A stretch of DNA of 64,000 bases from CAWCAW01 sp963714125 (GTDB lineage Bacteria; Actinomycetota; Acidimicrobiia; Acidimicrobiales; UBA8190), in the NCBI GenBank assembly GCA_963714125.1, contig OY970234.1:2294001-2358000 (forward strand), written 5' to 3'. A program made the position numbers and the translations under genes. Below the pieces are notes generated by a model, which had not been told where the DNA came from, made no database searches, and saw only the letters and a list, made by a program, of their open reading frames with translations. This document shows, in pieces, positions 15,811 through 23,350 of the stretch (positions are counted from its first letter, which is position 1; each line of letters opens with the position of its first letter).

Positions 15811-16547
15811 CGAGGGACCCCGCTCGCTGGAGCTTGCTGACAAGGCCCGGCAGGAGTTTCCGGTGCTCCAGCGTTCCTGGATGACTCCGGGCCTGAACCG
15901 GAGCTCTCCAAGGCTTTTGATTCGTCACGAATATCGGCGGCGTCGATGATGCGCCGGGCGAGCTCACCCAGCCTTCCGGCGCGCTCGGCGGCGGTGAGGG
16001 CCCGCTCGAGGAGGGCAAGCGCTTCGCTGCCCCACATATCGAGCGCGTCCCGAACGGTGGCCACGTCGGGCGGCTCCGTTTCGACGCCAGGGATCTTTGC
16101 GACGGAAGAGACGCCGGCGTCCTTGCAGCGAGCGTCGGCGAGTGCAGTTTCGGCTTGCCACTTGGTCTGGAAGCCACCTTGACGGATCGTTTGCGCGCGA
16201 CCGCCGGGCCCGGGCTTCACGCTCTGGAAGCTGTACTGCCACAGAGTCGGGCCGTCGTACTTGACTTCGGGTTCGGGCCGCTTGAACGGTGCCGGCGGGT
16301 TGCGGAATTCGTCGACGTTGGCGATGTCGAGCTCGCCGGCGAGGATCCCCGCCTTCACGCACTTCGGGCACACCAGGTTTCCGGCGTCATCGGCGAAGTA
16401 GCCGATGTAGGTGCCGGGACGGACTACCCAGTCGCGCAATAAGGGCGGGTCCCCCTTGACGCCTTCGCCGACTCGCTCGGTGTGCACGCTGCACTGCCAG
16501 CGGACGGTGGGGTTCGGCCGAGGATTGAAGGTGATGAGGCGGATCAC
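15807..16547 (-). CDS. Unknown element protein with a Cys-rich segment
   Basis: 246 residues from GTG 16547, which overlaps the upstream TGA as GTGA; the frame is open further upstream but that start breaks the operon pattern. Residues 13-55 contain WQCSVHTERVG and then LVCPKCVKAG, a possible zinc site. The middle includes WQYSFQSVKPGP and QTKWQAETALADA, suggesting a nucleic-acid or cofactor-binding alpha/beta fold. A helical region with ALALLERALTAAERAGRL ends the domain, and the C-terminus is low-complexity. An ATTCGT-C-ACGAAT motif lies inside the coding sequence. No function can be assigned. Confidence 0.55.
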   Translation of the reverse strand: MIRLITFNPRPNPTVRWQCSVHTERVGEGVKGDPPLLRDWVVRPGTYIGYFADDAGNLVCPKCVKAGILAGELDIANVDEFRNPPAPFKRPEPEVKYDGPTLWQYSFQSVKPGPGGRAQTIRQGGFQTKWQAETALADARCKDAGVSSVAKIPGVETEPPDVATVRDALDMWGSEALALLERALTAAERAGRLGELARRIIDAADIRDESKALESSGSGPESSRNAGAPETPAGPCQQAPASGVPR

Positions 16548-16729
16548 CGTGACCACGTCACCCGTCGGCGTCTCGGAGTCGATCGCTTCCACCATCCGGC
16601 AATGTCGAGCTGCTCCTCTCGCATTTCGAGATACCAGGGCATCTCTCGCAGGTCCTTGCGCTCCTTGACCGGCCGGCATCCGGGCGAGAGGAGAATCACG
16701 GCCCTGATCCGTTGTTCGAGTTGACCCAT
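16544..16729 (-). CDS. Small basic protein in the packaging operon
   Basis: 61 residues. ATG 16729 has GGAGGG three to eight bases upstream, the clearest ribosome binding site in this part of the element. The protein is basic (KERKDLREMPWYLEMREEQ then WWKRSTPRRRR) with no recognised domain. Its stop overlaps the next gene as GTGA. It sits between the small terminase and the Cys-containing protein. Confidence 0.5.
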   Translation of the reverse strand: MGQLEQRIRAVILLSPGCRPVKERKDLREMPWYLEMREEQLDIAGWWKRSTPRRRRVTWSR

Positions 16730-16775
16730 CGGCCCTCCGGTTGCTCCCACTGCTCCGGTGCACGATGGTCGGGTG

Positions 16776-17246
16776 CTAGCGGCTGGTCCTCGGTCCGAGG
16801 AGGGATTCGAGGTCGTCGTGCTCGGGCCTGGGCATTGATAGGCGCCCCCGTGCCGCCGGCGACAGTCCGAGCTCGGCCCAACATCGGGCCAGCGTCGCCT
16901 CGGCGTCTCGGGCGATTTGCACAGCAGGGTTCTTGACCAGGCCGCGATCGCCGGCAACCAACACCCCGAGCTTCGTAACCTGCTGCGTCGCGGCCACCCA
17001 CCGGGCCCACGTCTCGCAGGCCGTCGTCATTACCTGCCGGTCGACGGGTGTGAGCAGACCTTCCACCATCTCGGCCATCAGGCGTCGCCACTCCGCCTTC
17101 GCTTCACGCGATAGCCACGTCGGCGCTCGTGGCGCGGTCGGTCGCGGCTTTGGTTCGAGTTGATTCACGCGCGACGGTCGCTCACCTCGAAAAATCTTGA
17201 TGGCGGTCGGTCGCGGCTTTGGGCCTGGCTTCACGGGCCCGATCAT
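16776..17246 (-). CDS. P27-family phage terminase small subunit
   Basis: 156 residues. It opens with GPKPRPTAIKIFRGERP, the family's typical basic N-terminus ('GRKPKPTALKLLxGNPG'). Then come PRAPTWLSREAKAEWRRLM, LLTPVDRQVMTTACETWARW, GVLVAGDRGLVKNPAV and a final LGLSPAARGRL, the conserved end of P27 small terminases. The protein recognises pac/cos DNA and hands it to a large terminase. No large terminase gene is in the window, so packaging would have to use a helper phage's motor. ATG 17246 is chosen because earlier in-frame starts add non-homologous sequence. Confidence 0.82.
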   Translation of the reverse strand: MIGPVKPGPKPRPTAIKIFRGERPSRVNQLEPKPRPTAPRAPTWLSREAKAEWRRLMAEMVEGLLTPVDRQVMTTACETWARWVAATQQVTKLGVLVAGDRGLVKNPAVQIARDAEATLARCWAELGLSPAARGRLSMPRPEHDDLESLLGPRTSR

Positions 17247-17537
17247 TCCCGATCGCGGGCAAAAACCCGCACAACTCGGCCGCAAACACGCAGTCCTGAT
17301 GCGGGGGTGCCTATAGGCGATCTCACGATTATTGATGTGCCCCCCCCATAGCGATGCAACAGCGGCGCTCCAGGCTCCTCTTGGGTCCTCTGACTCCCGA
17401 ATCTCGCACCCACACCGGGGCAATCTGGATGGTTCTCTGGCCCTCCCCGCTCGATGGCGATCGACGGGTTTGCTAGCGGTTCCCTTCCGTGCCTGGATTC
17501 GTTTCATTGGTTGCATTAGTCGTCGAGCGACGCCCCC

Positions 17538-18788
17538 TTAAGCACTCTCCTCGTCTGACCACATCTCGTCTTCATCACGAAGAGCTGGGGGACCGCCCGA
17601 GTCGTCCAGAGGATCAAGGTCCAAGTCGTCGGCGAGTTTTGTCGCTTTTATCGCTTTTGTCGCAAGGGTGAGGACTTCTCTCGGCCTCCCGTGCGTACCT
17701 TTTGTCGCTTTTGTCGCAAGTCCTTGCTTCTCAAGGAGTGCGATCGCCAGATCGATTCGTTCCTTCTTCTCGTGCTTCCCAAACAGATCGCGAATGCCGG
17801 TGCGATCAAGTCCATCCCGTCCTCGCCTTTGGAGCTCGGCGAGGATCCTGTCGGCCACGACGTCCCCCGTGTGTTCACCGAAGATCAGCGCAGCACCTGC
17901 CCGCGAGTAATCCCACACGGCTTGAGCTGCCCTGATGTGTTGAACATCGATCCGGTTTGTCTCATCAAGCAAGGCGTACGTGACCGATAGGCGAAGCAAC
18001 TGGGCACTGTCCCGAGCGATAACCGCACCGAGTAGTCCGCCAGGATCATCCTCAGCCAGTTGTTCATACAGATCCGACCAATAGTCATCGGCGTCAGGTG
18101 TGCGTCGGAGAATGCCGAACTTCCGAGTTTGCATTGCGACAAAAGCGACTTTGCGACCAAAGTCACCCACCACCGAGTCGTCGAGGTTCCCGCCCGACGG
18201 CAATAGCTTCGATCGCTTCGCCGGAATGAGAAGAAATCGATTGAGCGACCCGCCAAGTGCGTCAGACTCGGCCACCTTCGCAAGTAACTCAGCACGGGTG
18301 ATGTGGGCAACGACAATGACGTGCGCGCCGGTGGCGACGGCTGTACCTGCTCTAGACCGTACCTGCAGCCGATCGCCGTCCCAGGCCTGCCTCAGTAGCG
18401 CCGGCAGCGTCGAGCCGTCACGTTTGGACACGGCGAGCACCCGGGCGTACTCGGACTCGACGACCATCAATCGGTGGTCATCACCAGCCGCGACCGCATC
18501 GACGAGCGACTCCCCCGATCCGAAGCCACCAAGCACACGGTCCGAGTCGAACCTCTTATCGGCCGAGCGAAGGACGCGACGGGTTTGAGTCAAGCTCGAG
18601 CCTTTGCGAGCCTTCGAGGTGTCGCCGATGATCAGGGGCCAAATGCGCGCCGGATGCTCCGCCCCGTCGGCAAGAGCGTGCGGTCCGCTGCCGACCAATC
18701 CCCCGAACGCGGCGAGGAATGTCGTGAGCACCGCCGCTGGATCGGCTTCTGAGTGAGGTTCAATCGCCGCCACAACCTCACCAGCGAG
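17538..18788 (-). pseudogene. DUF3987-type replication protein, C-terminal part, split by IS256
   Basis: About 415 codons. The N-terminal end of this piece reads LAGEVVAAIEPHSEADPAA, the DUF3987 entry motif. A P-loop-like GDTSKARKGSS segment, LMVVESEYARVL, ATGAHVIVVAHITR and GSLNRFLLIPAKR follow, then helical and C-terminal variable parts. DUF3987 proteins occur in prophages and satellites, often fused to primase domains, and probably act in element replication. The gene is cut at codon 'LAG' by the IS256 insertion; the 5' part is at 20286-20624. Translation could restart at GTG 18773, giving a 411-residue protein, so partial function is not excluded. Confidence 0.75.
18780..18788. repeat. 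Target-site duplication, left copy
   Basis: ACCAGCGAG, identical to 20286-20294 on the other side of the insertion sequence. Nine bases is a normal duplication length for IS256-family elements. Confidence 0.8.
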
Positions 18789-20285
18789 TTGAGTCCCAAC
18801 GAGTGGTGTACGAGCAGGTGAGCTGAGGACTATCCCCCAGACGCGACGGTCACCGCGTCAACCTCAAGAAGCAGTTTCCACACAACAACTTGAGGAGGAA
18901 CACGGTGACTGTCCCCACCACTATCGACGCGTCGCTCTGGCTGAGCAAGTACCTCGAGGGCGCCGACGGAGACACGGACCTGGCCCGAGCGATGCTGGGC
19001 GCCTTCGCTGAGGCGCTCATGAGCGCCCAGGCCTCGATGCAGTGCAACGCCGGCTATGGCGAGCGGACCGAGGAGCGGGAGAACTCTCGCAACGGATATC
19101 GGCTTCGACCCTGGGACACCCGGGTGGGGTCGATCGAGCTGGCCGTGCCGAAGCTGCGCCAGGGTGTGTACTCGCCGGAGTTCTTGCTCCAGCCCCGCCG
19201 TCGCGCCGAGCAGGCGCTCGTGGCGGTGGTGTGCCAGGCCTATGTGGAAGGTGTGTCCACCCGGCGGGTCGACGACCTGGTGAAAGCCATGGGCATCGAC
19301 GGGATCTCGAAGTCCGAGGTGTCGCGCCTCGCGGCTCATCTCGACGCCGTGGTGAAGGAGTTCCGAGAGCGTCCCTTGGACTCCGGCCCCTATCGCTACC
19401 TGTGGATCGACGCCGTGACCCAACGGGTGCGCGAGGGCGGCCGGGTTGTCAATGTCTCGGCGGTGATCGCCACGGCCTCCAACGCCGAAGGCCGGCGCGA
19501 GATCGTCGGGTTCGACATCGTCACCACCGAGGACACCGCAGCGTGGACCGCGTTTCTGCGCTCGCTCGTGGCCCGGGGCATGTCCGGGGTGGAGCTCGTG
19601 GTCTCCGACGCCCACGGTGGCATCAAGGCCGCCATCGCCGCGGTGCTGGCCGAGGCCACCTGGCAGAGATGTCGCACCCACTTCATGGCGAATCTCGCCA
19701 CGCGGGTTGCCAAGGCGTCGTGGCCCATGATCGCCACACTGGTGCGCTCGATCTTTGAGCAGCCCGACCGCGACGCCACCTGGAGCCAACTCGGGGTCGT
19801 CGTCTCCAAGCTCACCGAGGCCGGGTTCACCGACGTGGCGCTCTACCTCATGGACGCCGCTGACGACGTGCTTGCCTTCAGCGCCTTCCCCCCCGAGCAC
19901 TGGCCGAAGATTCGGTCCAACAACCCCCAGGAGCGGCTCAACAAGGAGATCCGCCGGCGCACCGACGTGGTCGGAATCTTCCCCAACCGCGCTGCGGTCA
20001 TCCGCCTTGTCGGCGCGGTGTTGGCCGAGCAGTCCGACGAATGGGCCGTCACCAAGCGTTACATGAGCATCGAGAGTCTTAAGTCGCCACGCCGCGACGA
20101 GCCTTGCGAGTTCGACCCGAGACCGGCCATCGAAGACGCCGTCGGCGAAGTCGAAGGGAGCGCGCCTTTGGCCGTCGAGTAAAATGAAAGAGAGAACGGG
20201 TTGTCGACGTCAGTCGGTCAGCTCGGGTTGATGCGAGGGCCGTTGCGACTCACGACCTCGTACACCACTCATCGGGACTCGACCC
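18789..20285. mobile_element. IS256-family insertion sequence
   Basis: About 1,497 bp. Inverted ends share GAGTCCC and, three bases in, GAGTGGTGTACGAG (left 18791-18814, right 20257-20280). The ends are not perfectly symmetric: two bases lie outside the repeat at the left and five at the right. It carries one transposase gene on the plus strand, opposite to every element gene, and interrupts the DUF3987 gene with a clean 9-bp target duplication. Deleting the insertion plus one duplication restores the reading frame exactly. Confidence 0.85.
18905..20182 (+). CDS. IS256-family (mutator-type) transposase
   Basis: 425 residues. The DDE triad is complete: D169 in YLWIDAVTQ, D235 in LVVSDAHGG and E343 in NNPQERLNKEIRRR. 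The N-terminal region has RNGYRLRPWDTRVGSIEL, the typical family entry, and a C-H pair occurs as QRCRTHF. GTG 18905 has GGAGG six bases upstream. The frame is intact from end to end, so the insertion is recent or still active. Composition matches the surroundings. Confidence 0.93.
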   Translation: MTVPTTIDASLWLSKYLEGADGDTDLARAMLGAFAEALMSAQASMQCNAGYGERTEERENSRNGYRLRPWDTRVGSIELAVPKLRQGVYSPEFLLQPRRRAEQALVAVVCQAYVEGVSTRRVDDLVKAMGIDGISKSEVSRLAAHLDAVVKEFRERPLDSGPYRYLWIDAVTQRVREGGRVVNVSAVIATASNAEGRREIVGFDIVTTEDTAAWTAFLRSLVARGMSGVELVVSDAHGGIKAAIAAVLAEATWQRCRTHFMANLATRVAKASWPMIATLVRSIFEQPDRDATWSQLGVVVSKLTEAGFTDVALYLMDAADDVLAFSAFPPEHWPKIRSNNPQERLNKEIRRRTDVVGIFPNRAAVIRLVGAVLAEQSDEWAVTKRYMSIESLKSPRRDEPCEFDPRPAIEDAVGEVEGSAPLAVE

Positions 20286-20294
20286 ACCAGCGAG
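20286..20294. repeat. Target-site duplication, right copy
   Basis: ACCAGCGAG, matching 18780-18788. Confidence 0.8.
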
Positions 20295-20624
20295 GCCGTA
20301 GCGAGCTTCTGAACGTAGGACCGGCCATCGTGCGTGGAGCGTCGATTCGTGGTCCGGTGGCTTGACCAGGTCCGCTTGCGGCGGCCATACCGGTAGATCG
20401 TCCGGCACGGGACACGAACGAATCGACTCAAGGTCACGAGCATCAAGGTCGACGAGCTGCGGAGGGTCACTGCCGTCGAGACGGCCCCAGATCCCGTGTC
20501 GCTTTGGTTGCACGAGGCCGCCATGCACATAGAGAGCCGCCCAAAGAGTGCCTTGAGCTTTGTAGGCGCACCAGACCACACCACGAGGGCCGGCGGCGAT
20601 CCTCTCGCCGGGTGCATATGTCAC
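20286..20624 (-). pseudogene. DUF3987-type protein, N-terminal part, split by IS256
   Basis: About 113 codons up to ARYGLAG at the insertion point. Start GTG 20624 overlaps the upstream stop as GTGA. The region has WCAYKAQGTLWAALYVHGG then VWPPQADLVKPPD, and ends with WPVLRSEARYGLAG, which joins the other part to give GLAGEVVAAIEPHSEADP, the typical DUF3987 motif. The restored protein would be about 527 residues. In the present sequence the frame runs a few codons into the insertion sequence and stops at 20250. Confidence 0.7.
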
Positions 20625-21082
20625 GCGGCGTTCCAATATCGAGCCATCGTTCGCTCCTCATTCGCAAGCTGTTCAGCGGCCAACAACAGAAGCCAGGCCG
20701 CACGTTTGAACAGTCTCGGTGATGGCTCGAATTCTCCGACCGCGATGTGGCGAAGCAGGTCGCGGACGTCGGACATGTGTCCCTCACCCGGGAACGCTTC
20801 GGGAATGCCTTCATTTGCGAACGTCGCTTCCAGCCACTCTTCGCTCATGCGCTGCGCCTTGAGCTCCCAGAGCATCCGCGTGTCCGATGCCACCAGGAGC
20901 TCGAGCAAGTCACGAAGCGAGAGAGATCGCAAGACCGGGTCGTACGCTTGAACGAGCTGCCCATCGGTGGCCAGTACCACCTCGGCGGCAGCACTAGCCT
21001 GCGAAGCGCGTCGTGGTGACGTGGTGTTTTCGGCCGGCGACTCTTCCCAGGGGTCGCCGTCGCCGCGTCTGGGCGCGGTCAT
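20621..21082 (-). CDS. Unknown element protein
   Basis: 153 residues. The N-terminal 40 residues are Ser/Ala/Arg-rich and probably disordered. The rest is helical: LRSLSLRDLLELLVASDTRML, MSEEWLEATFANEGIPEAFPG and LFKRAAWLLLLAAEQLANEERTM. There is no known domain. ATG 21082 overlaps the stop of the Xis-like gene (ATGA) and its own TGA overlaps the DUF3987 start (GTGA), so it is part of the early operon. It may be a replication or control protein. Confidence 0.55.
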   Translation of the reverse strand: MTAPRRGDGDPWEESPAENTTSPRRASQASAAAEVVLATDGQLVQAYDPVLRSLSLRDLLELLVASDTRMLWELKAQRMSEEWLEATFANEGIPEAFPGEGHMSDVRDLLRHIAVGEFEPSPRLFKRAAWLLLLAAEQLANEERTMARYWNAA

Positions 21083-21324
21083 GACGCCGCTAGCCGCCGA
21101 GCGACGAACGCCTCGATTTCCGAACGCGGCACGAGAATGCGCCGATCGATCCGTATCGACTTGAGCTCACCCGATCGGATCAGCTCGCGGGCTTTGGTCT
21201 TGCCAATACCCAGAGCGAGCGACGTTCCTTCGACTCCCAACGCGATGCGCTCGACAGGAGCGACGGACTCGATGGGCTCAACGCTTGCAACCGCGGGACC
21301 GGCGTCCCGTGTGTTCGTGGCCAT
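21079..21324 (-). CDS. Excisionase-type HTH protein
   Basis: 81 residues. The second half is a compact winged HTH: LGIGKTKARELIRSGELKSIRIDRRILVPRSEIEAFVARRL. The form 'lgis.~t...li..Gel.~~rig.r.~ip..~le.fl' is the excisionase/HTH_17 pattern. In a tRNA-integrated element, one gene from the integrase, a recombination directionality factor is the likely role. The start is ATG 21324; the ATG before it at 21327 is equally possible. Confidence 0.72.
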   Translation of the reverse strand: MATNTRDAGPAVASVEPIESVAPVERIALGVEGTSLALGIGKTKARELIRSGELKSIRIDRRILVPRSEIEAFVARRLAAS

Positions 21325-21420
21325 CACGGCCTCCTCCCGGCCCCGCGAAGGGTTTTCCGGTCAAGAGGCGCGCCCGGGTGTCGGGCAGGAGGGCTCGCCG
21401 CGGCGGGATTTGCCGGGGTG

Positions 21421-21957
21421 TTATGCGGCGAGCCGACCAGCTCGCACCCATTCGAGGGGCGCGGTGGTCAGGCTGGGAGGTGCTTGTGACGCGTATGGCA
21501 GTGCGACTATTCGTGGCGAATGCGGGCGGTCGTCTTCGGGGAGGGCTGCTGCGACGACCTCGAGGAGGACTTCCGCCAGGAGTGCGATCAGCACATCGAG
21601 CACTCCGCTGGCGACCATCTCGTCGATGGCGGCCAGGAACCTGCGCAAGCTGTCCTCCATGGCGTCTGCTCGACGATCGAACCCTTCGGGATCGTTCAGC
21701 GGGCCGTCGTGTTCCCACCATCCCCTCGAGACTAAGAATCGATTCTGGCTGAGCAGATCTCGCGGGTCGAAGTGGACGGCGTCAGGTTGGGCCCGCTGTT
21801 GCCTTTGTAGGCACCCTCGCGCTATTGCTCGGTTCAGAGACGCCGCGTCGATCACGTCGAGCAGCTCCTCGCACCGGACCTCGGCATGGCGTAAAGCTTC
21901 GTCGAGCGCGTTGACTTCGTCCCAATCGACGTAGTCCCAATCGCAGTCCGCTGCCAC
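21421..21957 (-). CDS. Unknown protein next to the integrase
   Basis: About 178 residues from GTG 21957. The frame is open into the integrase 3' end, but that part is antisense-like or overlapping and I do not include it. It is acidic at the start (CDWDYVDWDEVNALDEALRHAEVRCEELLD). A DLLSQNRFLVSRGWWE segment and a long hydrophobic helix follow (MVASGVLDVLIALLAEVLLEVVAAAL). That helix could be membrane-associated or a leucine-rich dimer helix. No family is recognised. It lies between integrase and Xis. Confidence 0.5.
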   Translation of the reverse strand: MAADCDWDYVDWDEVNALDEALRHAEVRCEELLDVIDAASLNRAIARGCLQRQQRAQPDAVHFDPRDLLSQNRFLVSRGWWEHDGPLNDPEGFDRRADAMEDSLRRFLAAIDEMVASGVLDVLIALLAEVLLEVVAAALPEDDRPHSPRIVALPYASQAPPSLTTAPLEWVRAGRLAA

Positions 21958-22000
21958 GAGGCAGGACTGTACGACTCTCTGCGATAAAAACCGCGGACCT

Positions 22001-23086
22001 CTACTTCCCAACCGATCCGATTGGAATGACCTTGGCAGTCGGCACCAGCGCAGCCAGAGCATCGGCAAGCGCCCGATCGCGGTCGGCTGTCGCGTGTTGG
22101 TACCGCATCGCCGCTGTCGCACTCTTGTGTCCAGCGCGGTGCATCAACTCGGCCACGGTCGCACCCGTGGCCGCCGCCCAAGTGAGTCCCGAGTGACGAA
22201 GGTCGTGGAGGTGCACCTTGGGCATTCCGACCTTGGCTCGAGCGTTGTCCCATGCCCGACGCAGTTCGTCGGTGTCAACGTCGAAGACGCGGGCGTCTTT
22301 CGTTTGACCCGAGAACTGCTCCAGGTGCTCGGTGATCTCCGGAACGAGGTTCGAAGGCACGGCAATAGTGCGCTTGCCCGCCGCCGTCTTCGGGTCCTTC
22401 ACGACCTGCGAGCCATCTAGGGTTGCAGTTTGTGTCACGGTTACCGACAGCGTCCGGTGTACGAGGTCGACGTCCCGCCGGCGTAAGCCGAGGAGCTCGC
22501 CTCGTCGAAGCTGACACCACGCGGCCAGAAGGACTGCCAGTCGGAGCTCGTCGGGCATGGCATTCGCCAGGGCGTCGACTTCCGCGATCGAGACGACCGG
22601 GCGCTCTGGAGACGTCTCGGTGGCCGCTCCCTTGATTCGACACGGGCTCTGGACGATGAGTCGGTCGTCGACCGCAGATCGCATGATCGTGGCCAGTAAG
22701 CGATACGCCTTTGCGGCGGTGGTCGGTTGGCGTTTCGCGATCCCGGCGTTCCAGCTCTTGATCCGCGCCGTGGAGAGGTCGCCCACGGCAATCGAGCCGA
22801 GCACCGGCACGACGTGATGATCGAATAAGTGGGCGTAGAGCGAAGCGGTCGTCGCGGCGAGGTCGGTGCGCTTTTTGAGCCAGTCGTTGCCGTAATCCTG
22901 CACGGTCACCTTGGCCCGCTTGGGATCGATGGCAGCACCGCGCAGCTTGTCGGCCTCAACCGTCGCTGCATACGCACGAGCGTCTCGCCGCGTCGCAAAC
23001 GTCCGCGTCACAACTCGCCCGTCGATACGCGTCCGCACGTCGTACCTGACGCCGTCGGTGACCTGCCTCGAAACAACGTTCGCCAT
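22001..23086 (-). CDS. int: Tyrosine integrase of the element
   Basis: 361 residues. An N-terminal arm-binding domain (about 10-55) carries an aromatic/basic beta strand set, then a SAM-like core-binding domain (about 60-155) and a catalytic domain. Catalytic residues are R194 in QLRRGE, K233 in PKTAAGKR, H294-x-x-R297 in HDLRHSG, H320 in AGHKS and nucleophile Y329. ATG 23086 has GGAGGT six bases upstream. The gene ends at the element interior and begins 132 bases from the tRNA-Leu it targets, the usual arrangement. A predicted arm site lies between it and the tRNA. Confidence 0.92.
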   Translation of the reverse strand: MANVVSRQVTDGVRYDVRTRIDGRVVTRTFATRRDARAYAATVEADKLRGAAIDPKRAKVTVQDYGNDWLKKRTDLAATTASLYAHLFDHHVVPVLGSIAVGDLSTARIKSWNAGIAKRQPTTAAKAYRLLATIMRSAVDDRLIVQSPCRIKGAATETSPERPVVSIAEVDALANAMPDELRLAVLLAAWCQLRRGELLGLRRRDVDLVHRTLSVTVTQTATLDGSQVVKDPKTAAGKRTIAVPSNLVPEITEHLEQFSGQTKDARVFDVDTDELRRAWDNARAKVGMPKVHLHDLRHSGLTWAAATGATVAELMHRAGHKSATAAMRYQHATADRDRALADALAALVPTAKVIPIGSVGK

Positions 23087-23121
23087 GTCCGCACCTCCGC
23101 CCGCTGAAGCCAACGATAGGA

Positions 23122-23148
23122 CGTCCGCGCGATGAACGCGCGATGAGC
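23122..23148. promoter_or_regulatory. Predicted integrase arm-type site, right end
   Basis: Counterpart of 7784-7810, one base different. It contains two tandem GCGCGATGRRC units and lies between the integrase start and the tRNA attachment repeat, so it may also overlap the integrase promoter. Confidence 0.5.
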
Positions 23149-23216
23149 CCTGGGTTTCGACTTGGGTCGGATCGAGCCGGGAGACCGAAATAGCCTGCGA
23201 CCTGCACTTTGATCCA

Positions 23217-23273
23217 GTGTCGGAGAGGGGACTTGAACCCCTACGTCCTTTCGGACACTAGCCCCTCAAGCTA
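23217..23273. repeat. Right attachment repeat inside tRNA-Leu
   Basis: Matches 7639-7695. It covers the tRNA from the anticodon loop to the 3' end, as expected for an integrase that restores the tRNA on insertion. Confidence 0.8.
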
Positions 23274-23301
23274 GCGCGTCTGCCTATTCCGCCACTCCGA
23301 C
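23218..23301 (-). tRNA. tRNA-Leu(GAG)
   Basis: 84 nt. Acceptor GTCGGAG/CTCCGAC, discriminator A, anticodon stem CTAGC/GCTAG around loop TTGAGGG (anticodon GAG), long paired variable arm TGTCC-GAAA-GGAC(G), and T arm AGGGG-TTCAAGT-CCCCT. CCA is not encoded. The long variable arm marks it as class II. It is the integration target of the adjacent element. Confidence 0.93.
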
Positions 23302-23350
23302 GGGCGCGCCCTACAGCCGGCGTGCCAGGAACTCTAGCGCGGCTCCTACC

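Larger units (their letters stand above)
7639..23217. mobile_element. Integrated prophage-like or satellite element in tRNA-Leu(GAG)
   Basis: About 15.6 kb bounded by the intact tRNA-Leu at its right and a second copy of that gene's 3' half at its left (7639-7695 versus 23217-23273, 55 of 57 positions identical). This is the expected result of integration into a tRNA 3' end. The integrase lies 132 bases from the right junction, with an Xis-like gene two genes further in. Next come a replication-type gene, a small terminase, a capsid protein, a glycosyltransferase, a tape measure and a recombinase operon, all leftward with many 4-base overlaps. No large terminase, portal, protease, tail tube or lysis genes are seen. 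The layout recalls small actinobacterial prophage-like elements such as phiRv1 and phiRv2, but the gene set differs. Confidence 0.85.

Noticed and set aside
18830..19900. 356-codon minus-strand frame
   Set aside because: It is antisense to the IS256 transposase over its full length, with Gly/His/Arg-rich composition typical of shadow frames in high-GC genes.
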